Positions 50,998 to 56,008 of a DNA stretch of 56,008 nt are shown in pieces. Each line of letters starts with the position of its first letter. Within the stretch, counting starts at the first letter, position 1. The position numbers and the translations under genes are program-made. This stretch comes from an uncultured Lachnospiraceae bacterium (GTDB taxonomy: Bacteria > Bacillota > Clostridia > Lachnospirales > Lachnospiraceae), in contig CANQTL010000020.1 of NCBI GenBank assembly GCA_947626775.1, forward strand, positions 1-56,008, given 5' to 3'. The notes beneath the pieces are model-generated. The model searched no databases. It was given only the letters and a program-made list of their open reading frames with translations, and was not told the DNA's origin.

Positions 50998-51204
50998 CTA
51001 CATTTCGATGATACTTTTCTCCGGTATATGCTCCACCAGCCAGTCCAGTTCCTCCTGCGGCACACGGATACAGCCGGATGTGTGTTCGTCCTGTGCGGAT
51101 ATAGATTCCTTCTCCATAAATGTATCGCTCGCGGCATCCGTCAGATACATATTGCTGTGGATAAAATAATCCTCAAACACCGCCAGATAGCTGAAAAACT
51201 TCAC
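50998..51204 (-). pseudogene. Remnant of an L,D-transpeptidase (YkuD) gene
   Basis: A 68-codon frame whose text fits the end of a YkuD catalytic domain: YFIHSNMYL, then HTSGCIRVPQEELDWLVEHIP with the His and Cys of the SHGCIR-type active site. The family is normally 150 residues or more with a signal peptide, so the 5' part is missing. No good ribosome binding site precedes it. It is probably dead. Confidence 0.55.
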
Positions 51205-51252
51205 CTAATACATTTTCATACGCTTTTGTCTCCTGTATCCGCCGCCTGTATA

Positions 51253-52158
51253 TTACTGTTCCCCGACTGCGGCCTCCTTTTCCGCTTTCTCCTGCCATTT
51301 CTGATAGATCGCCAGATCTTCTTCCAGCCGCTTCAGCTTTTCTTCCTGCCTACTCCGTCCCTGTCTGCTGTAATACTCCGCCGGCGCATACTTGACCGCC
51401 CTCGCCTGCTCAGGGGAAAAGCCATAAGTATTTTTCATATATTCCATATACCCGTCGTCTTCTTCGGCCTCCCGCAATACCCGGATGATATCCTCATAGT
51501 GGTCTGCGGCGGTGAAGTAGGCTTTGATCACATCGATTTCCTGTCTGCATTCCCGTATCTTATTTCTCCGATAAATATCCTCATGCCCGGCTCTGTTCGC
51601 CCTCGCTTCTTCCGGCGTTTTCCCACGATTTTCCCGTTCCCCTTCCAAATGTTCGATTTCCCGGCAGACTTTCTCATAGTTGTCCCGGTCAAGCATATCC
51701 ATCCGGATCTGCATGAGTTTTCTGACTTGCACGTCATCCAGCGCAAAACGCTCCCGGAGCGCCGGGACGACATCTTCTTTGCCCGAACTTTTGATGACCT
51801 CCATGATCTCGCCGCTGTGCTCATAGACCCATGCGTAATCTTTTAGAAGCGGCAGTCTGCTATCCCCGTATTCCAGATCAAAATCCTCGTCATAGCTGCG
51901 CCGTGATTTTGGTATCGTGCTGTGCATTTCTCTGTAATCCACATAAGAAAATTCATTGGTGAAAACATTCGCTCTAACACCGATGCTTTCATATTCATTC
52001 AGCTCGTTTACCGCCATTGCGTACGCCTTGGAAAGCGCCGCATATACAGACTGGAAGTCATCACAGTACACGCTGATCCTCTGTACATCCGCCGGATAGT
52101 CCTTCGGCACATATTTGCCGAAACGTTCAATAAATATGCTTACCTGATTACACCTCAT
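51253..52158 (-). CDS. Uncharacterised protein with a gyrase-A-like helical segment
   Basis: About 301 residues; the ATG at 52158 follows AAAGGAGGAGGATATAGC. The N-terminal part (CNQVSIFIERFGKYVPKDY, YAALSKAYAMAVNELNEY) is unknown. Residues ~115-170 (IMEVIKSSGKEDVVPALRE, then LDDVQVRKLMQIRMDMLDR) match the helix pattern LSxxQAxAILxMRLxRL of DNA gyrase A/ParC just before the coiled coil. A charged coiled coil follows. The rest is helical and ends in KLKRLEEDLAIYQKWQEKAE. The resemblance could come from domain capture or simple convergence; no catalytic tyrosine region is present. Function unknown. Confidence 0.7.
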   Translation of the reverse strand: MRCNQVSIFIERFGKYVPKDYPADVQRISVYCDDFQSVYAALSKAYAMAVNELNEYESIGVRANVFTNEFSYVDYREMHSTIPKSRRSYDEDFDLEYGDSRLPLLKDYAWVYEHSGEIMEVIKSSGKEDVVPALRERFALDDVQVRKLMQIRMDMLDRDNYEKVCREIEHLEGERENRGKTPEEARANRAGHEDIYRRNKIRECRQEIDVIKAYFTAADHYEDIIRVLREAEEDDGYMEYMKNTYGFSPEQARAVKYAPAEYYSRQGRSRQEEKLKRLEEDLAIYQKWQEKAEKEAAVGEQ

Positions 52159-52177
52159 GCTATATCCTCCTCCTTTT

Positions 52178-52891
52178 TTACAGTCCGTCCACGTAGATAA
52201 CTTCCTCCGTCTCCACGCAGAACGCCGCCAGCTTTCCTCCCGCCACGCAGGCGCAGTCGATCGCAATGTGTCCGTTTGCCCTGTACACCTCCGGCCTTCC
52301 CCAGCCTTCAATAAAAACCGTCGGTGTATGTCCCGTGACCAGATAGATATTGTCCTGCGGATAGTATCTTCTGGCATAGTCCGCTCTTTTTTCCAGAAAA
52401 TCATATAAATCATACTCATCCAGTCCTTTATCGGGCGCAAAATTCGATAGCCCTGCATGGACAAGCCTGTACTCTTTTCCGTTGTGTTTTATCACCTCAT
52501 ACAGAGACGCCTCCGCTATGTAGTCCAGAATATCCTTCATCTGTGCGCTATCCAAGTCACGAAACTGCTCCATCGTGACCCGTCCGCCGTCTTGCAGCCA
52601 AAGATTCAGCGCCAGCATGATCTCCTCTGTCAGATGACTGTCATAATTTTCTTTCGTGACCTCCACCATGAGGTGTCTCATGATCGAATACATCGTAAAA
52701 TCATGATTCCCCAGAATAAAAACAACGTTCGGCCGCCGCCTCATATCCTGAAGCACTTTGATCGGTTCCGGCCCGCGGTCTACGACGTCGCCCAGCACAT
52801 AGAGCGCATCCTCGTCTGAAAAATGAAGCTTCTCCAGCAGCGCCCGGTACTGTTCATAGCACCCATGTATGTCGGAAACAATATATCTCAC
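52178..52891 (-). CDS. Metallophosphoesterase, PrpA/PP1-like (third of three)
   Basis: A 237-residue phosphoesterase: YIVSDIHGCYEQYRALLEK, LYVLGDVVDRGPEPIKVL, VFILGNHDFTMY, LVHAGLSNF and YLVTGHTPTVF are the five motifs, all standard. It ends with DCACVAGGKLAAFCVETEEV. Likely a Ser/Thr protein phosphatase or Ap4A hydrolase of the cytoplasm. It begins with GTG behind GGGAGG, an unusual start for this window. It follows the AAA+ pseudogene by 49 bases. Confidence 0.93.
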   Translation of the reverse strand: MRYIVSDIHGCYEQYRALLEKLHFSDEDALYVLGDVVDRGPEPIKVLQDMRRRPNVVFILGNHDFTMYSIMRHLMVEVTKENYDSHLTEEIMLALNLWLQDGGRVTMEQFRDLDSAQMKDILDYIAEASLYEVIKHNGKEYRLVHAGLSNFAPDKGLDEYDLYDFLEKRADYARRYYPQDNIYLVTGHTPTVFIEGWGRPEVYRANGHIAIDCACVAGGKLAAFCVETEEVIYVDGL

Positions 52892-52940
52892 AAAGACTCC
52901 CTCCCTTTCTAAATATTATCTTAACAGTCATTTTCCCATT

Positions 52941-54970
52941 TTAAAAGCCCATCTTCCTCTCCTGCGTTTTCCCGCGTTCATACTCTGGTATGTCGCTTGC
53001 TTCGATCGTCGTCAGCAGTTCTTCGGTAAGCAGGGCCTCGTCCGTCTGCTGCACGCGCACCGCCAGATTCATCTCCGCTTCCTCCAGCGTCTTGCGCACA
53101 AAGCGTCCGTTGCCAAAATCGCTGTTTTTCCTCGCGCTCTCATAGATGCGTTTCAGCTTGTCCATGGCGGCGTCCGTGATCTTCATCTGCTTTTCGGCGA
53201 GCATCAGCCCGGTGATGTCGCAGAGTTCGGAGACGGAATAGTCCTCAAATTCCACATGGAACGCGATCCGCGACGACATGCCCGGATTGCGGTCAAGGAA
53301 GTGCCGCATCTGTTCCGAATAGCCCGCAAGATAACCGCCACGTTGTCTCTGTGATTTTCCATCTCCTGGACAATGGTACTGATCGCCTCATCCCCGAAGC
53401 TGTTCTCATAACCGTCGCAGAGAGAATACGCCTCGTCGATGAACAGCACGCCGCCCTGCGCGCCCGCAAACGCCTCTCTGATTGCTATCTCACAGCCAAG
53501 TCCGTCGAGATCCATCCCGCCGCATTCCACGAAGACGCCGCTCTTTAAGATTCCTTTCTCTTTGGCGATGCCGGCGAACAGTCTCGCCACCGTCGTCTTC
53601 GCCGTCCCCGGATTGCCCGCGAATATCATGTGCATGGTTCCCAGCCGGTACGCGCTGCCCCTGCGCTTTTTCCGCTCCTTCTCCACGATATCCGCGGCAA
53701 TGATGTGATCGATCTGTTCCTTGACGGCGGTAAGGCCGATCAGGTTCTTCAGCCGCTCATAGGCGGAATCGGTATTTTCTTCCCTGTCCAGCATAAACGT
53801 GTCCGCCGTGTCGTATGTATAGGCTTTCAGCACGTTGCGGTTCAGGCACCACGGCTCGAACTGTGCAAACGCCGCCAGCACGTCTGTCTGGGAAAAGCGG
53901 TCCCCGGCAAAGGATTTCATAAACTCTCCCGCCTGTCCCGCATACCGGGAATAGTCCGACGCCCGGATCAGTTCCTTCAGGTAAGCCACGGCTTCCTTTC
54001 TGCCGCCCACACCCTCTCTGATCTCCACCGAAAGAATATACTTGCGCACCTGCGTCAGCAGCTGATAGGCAAACCCCGGCTTTTCGATATTGTAGGTAAA
54101 CACAAAGAGACAATCGTTCCTGTATCTCTGCACCAGCTTCTCCATGTACTTACAGGTCATGGCATAGTCCACCGGGCTGAATCCGAATTTTTCGGACAGA
54201 TCGATCACTACCACGCCGCCGTAATTATTTTCTATCACTTCCTCGAGTCGGCAATCGCTGCTCCGATACAAACTCGGCTGGATCTGCGTGATGATCTCCA
54301 TGCGCCTGCCGCGCAGCCGGTTCGCCTTCGCCAGCTTCCGCGCGAGAGCCTCCGCCAGATCGACCGCCGCCTCCGTACTCCTGCCCGAGATCACGTAGTG
54401 AACCGGATTCCCCTGAAAATCCGACGCGTTTCTGTGAGACTCAATATTGGAAAGTTCATCGGTCATGCTCTTGTCATACAGCGGATTTGCTTTTTTATCC
54501 TTTTCAGAGATAATCTTTTCTTCCCACTTATAGGAACACTTCTCCCTCTCCAACCGCCTGTACATGTCGTAAAACCCCGCCTTTGACATTTCCAACGCTC
54601 TGCCCGCAGAAACATACTGAAAAAGCTCTCTCCGCTTTGCTTCCATCATATCTTCATGAAACTGCTCTATGGTGACTTCGCAGGGCTCTGCCTTTACCCT
54701 TTTGATGCCGAATATCTGCCGTAACATTCCAAGGATGTCGTCGTATGCTTCGCGAAATGTCCGCGTCTTTTCGTCATAGGAAAATGCGCTCAAAACGGCG
54801 TCCTGCTCTTCCCTGTACATAAAACAGCACACGCCGTTTTTGAGACTGCCGTACAGGTAACTGCTCACTGCGCCGACCGGCTTGTTATAGGCATATTCGT
54901 TCAGATTGACCGTCGCATTTTCTTTAATCTGTTCCGCTGTGGCGCTAAGTATAAACTCGAAGTATCTCAT
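52941..54970 (-). pseudogene. CbbX/SpoVK-like AAA+ ATPase gene with a frameshift
   Basis: The ATG at 54970 follows GGAGGAGG. The N-terminal ~400 residues are helical and unlike known families, with a repeat-like VRKYILSVEIREGVGG segment. Then comes an AAA+ domain: IFAGNPGTAKTTVARLFAG is Walker A (near residue 467), GGVLFIDEAYSLCDG Walker B, followed by the sensor/arginine-finger text. At about 53327 one base is missing (TTGCGGG where TTGGCGGGC is expected), so the frame NVAVILAGYSEQ is lost after NVAVIL and the remaining ~115 residues (MRHFLDRNPGMSSRIAFHV) lie in another frame ending at 52941. CbbX-like ATPases remodel or assemble protein complexes. It is either a pseudogene or a sequencing slip. 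Confidence 0.75.
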
Positions 54971-55072
54971 TGATTTCCTCCTCCGTTCTGTGCGAATTTC
55001 AGTAAAAAAGAAGCGTCGCACCATAACCCAAAAAGTTATGAAGCGGCGCTTCCCTCTGCCCTTCCGTTTCGC

Positions 55073-56008
55073 TCATGTATTGACAGCTTCTGCCATATAA
55101 AAATTTTTAGTTTCTATCTCTTCGATCATCCTTCTGCTTCGTTTCTCGATCATCTGCCATGCGTTCCTGAAAAATTCATCAAAATGATCCGATATCTGCG
55201 GATTTTTCCATGAATGCCCTTCACAAAACGGAATCGGCTGATAATCCTTCCCGACAAAATCCTGAAGGAAATTTTTAACAATAAAATCTTCCCATCCCGC
55301 AAAGCTGTTTAGCCATTGATAACAGCTGGTTATTTCTTTGCTGCAATGTAACAGCTCCATGATCTTTATCTCCGGCGGGCAGGCGGACAGTTCCCCGGAA
55401 TGACTCGAAATTTTCTCTCTGGCATCATAGTATTCTTTTATTTTCATCAGCGTCAGATCCCAGCTGTCATGCGAACCATAATAGCCGCTTCTGGCTTTGT
55501 TAAACCCACAGGGAACCGGAAGGTAATTCCCCAGCGTGTGGTACGCCGCGATAAAATGCTCTAAATCCTCGCTTTCTTCCAGCAGTTTCTTAAATGCAGC
55601 ATCCGCTTCATAAAGCTCTATGCACATTAAGTTGGAAACATTTTTGGCGTCGTACCTTTCCAAAACTTCAGGCATCCTGCTTTTCACATAGCTGTTTAAA
55701 ACACTCTGACAGCTCGTCATCGTATCGGAACAGATCCAGCCCTGATACATCATATATCCGCTTTTTTCTTCTCGGATCTCCGGCCATAAGAGCGAATAAA
55801 TGCTTTGCAGAAGGCTGCTCTTTACATCCGGATCTCCTATTTTGCCATATAACCGATAATTCTTTTCTATAACGGCGGCTGCGATCGGGTAGATTTCTTT
55901 TCCGTCAGGCTGTGGAGAACGGTAAATAAAATACTCAACTTTCCCAGCATAAATCACTAAACAATGCTTGAATAAACAACGGCTGAGATTCGATCCAATT
56001 GTTGACTT
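55073..56008 (-). CDS. Uncharacterised protein, 5' end probably outside window
   Basis: An open frame with no stop up to the right edge; the part from a GTG at 55957 gives 294 residues, but the frame stays open to 56008, so the true start may lie beyond. It is acidic and helical. LEHFIAAYHTLGNYLPVPC and GFNKARSGYYGSHDSWDLTL near the middle form a conserved-looking block known from uncharacterised clostridial proteins. No membrane segment, no recognised active site. Function unknown. Confidence 0.65.
   Translation of the reverse strand, partial: KSTIGSNLSRCLFKHCLVIYAGKVEYFIYRSPQPDGKEIYPIAAAVIEKNYRLYGKIGDPDVKSSLLQSIYSLLWPEIREEKSGYMMYQGWICSDTMTSCQSVLNSYVKSRMPEVLERYDAKNVSNLMCIELYEADAAFKKLLEESEDLEHFIAAYHTLGNYLPVPCGFNKARSGYYGSHDSWDLTLMKIKEYYDAREKISSHSGELSACPPEIKIMELLHCSKEITSCYQWLNSFAGWEDFIVKNFLQDFVGKDYQPIPFCEGHSWKNPQISDHFDEFFRNAWQMIEKRSRRMIEEIETKNFYMAEAVNT

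Noticed and set aside
1..56008. CRISPR arrays, tRNA or rRNA genes
   Set aside because: No regularly spaced repeats and no tRNA or rRNA signatures were recognised by eye on either strand; a dedicated search was not possible.

Overview
The window looks like the chromosome of a Gram-positive anaerobe of the Clostridia, most likely a Lachnospiraceae-type gut bacterium. The signs are strong AGGAGG-type ribosome binding sites, teichoic-acid-type enzymes (IspD/TarI-like and TagF-like), a ferredoxin-type aldo/keto reductase, a DUF1848 protein, an AbiE pair and Rpn nucleases. The species cannot be named from sequence alone.

From 1 to about 33.2 kb almost everything lies on the minus strand and forms a long, tightly packed surface-glycan locus. 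In transcription order it runs: a CDP-glycerol-transferase-like protein with a repeat-rich tail; a TagD-like/Gfo-Idh fusion; an FkbM methyltransferase; a GDPD; a set for CDP-ribitol-like synthesis and polymerisation (IspD/TarI-like, SDR, YjbQ, TagF-like); a second FkbM protein; a capsule-transferase-like protein; a sugar-acid activation set (SIS isomerase, 2-hydroxyacid dehydrogenase, YhcH, CMP-sugar synthetase, inositol-monophosphatase-like, zinc-ribbon methyltransferase-like, Gfo/Idh); a frame-split CBS/SGNH/CitC-like protein; then decorating and transfer enzymes (RgpF-like proteins, GT2, TupA-like ATP-grasp, GT11 fucosyltransferase, FkbM, DUF6492, WbsX). Most of it is AT-rich, which contrasts with the GC-richer surroundings and suggests acquisition by transfer.

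Two features of the glycan locus stand out. First, four genes carry runs of 9 or 10 G on the coding strand. The three 9-G genes are open, while the 10-G gene is broken exactly at the run and would be restored by 9 G: a classic phase-variation signature. Second, at least ten otherwise unrelated proteins carry the same small Rossmann-like module (IYGxGxxG type) at one end, and one gene encodes the module alone.

Two Rpn/PD-(D/E)XK nuclease cassettes (20.4-21.7 and 25.8-27.3 kb) sit in the locus. They share promoter, leader hairpin, N-terminal peptide, 3' hairpin and inverted end repeats but have different bodies.

From 33.4 kb the plus strand carries carB, then an AbiEi/AbiEii toxin-antitoxin pair. 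An IS1182-like element lies inside a duplicated 30-bp palindrome. The remaining minus-strand stretch (40-56 kb) is GC-rich general-function DNA: aldo/keto reductase, carbonic anhydrase, two acetyltransferases, an S66 peptidase, a MATE exporter, an ArsC/Spx-like protein, a nitrilase-family hydrolase, DUF1848, three metallophosphoesterases, several uncharacterised proteins, an L,D-transpeptidase remnant and a frameshifted AAA+ ATPase. No tRNA, rRNA or CRISPR array was seen.
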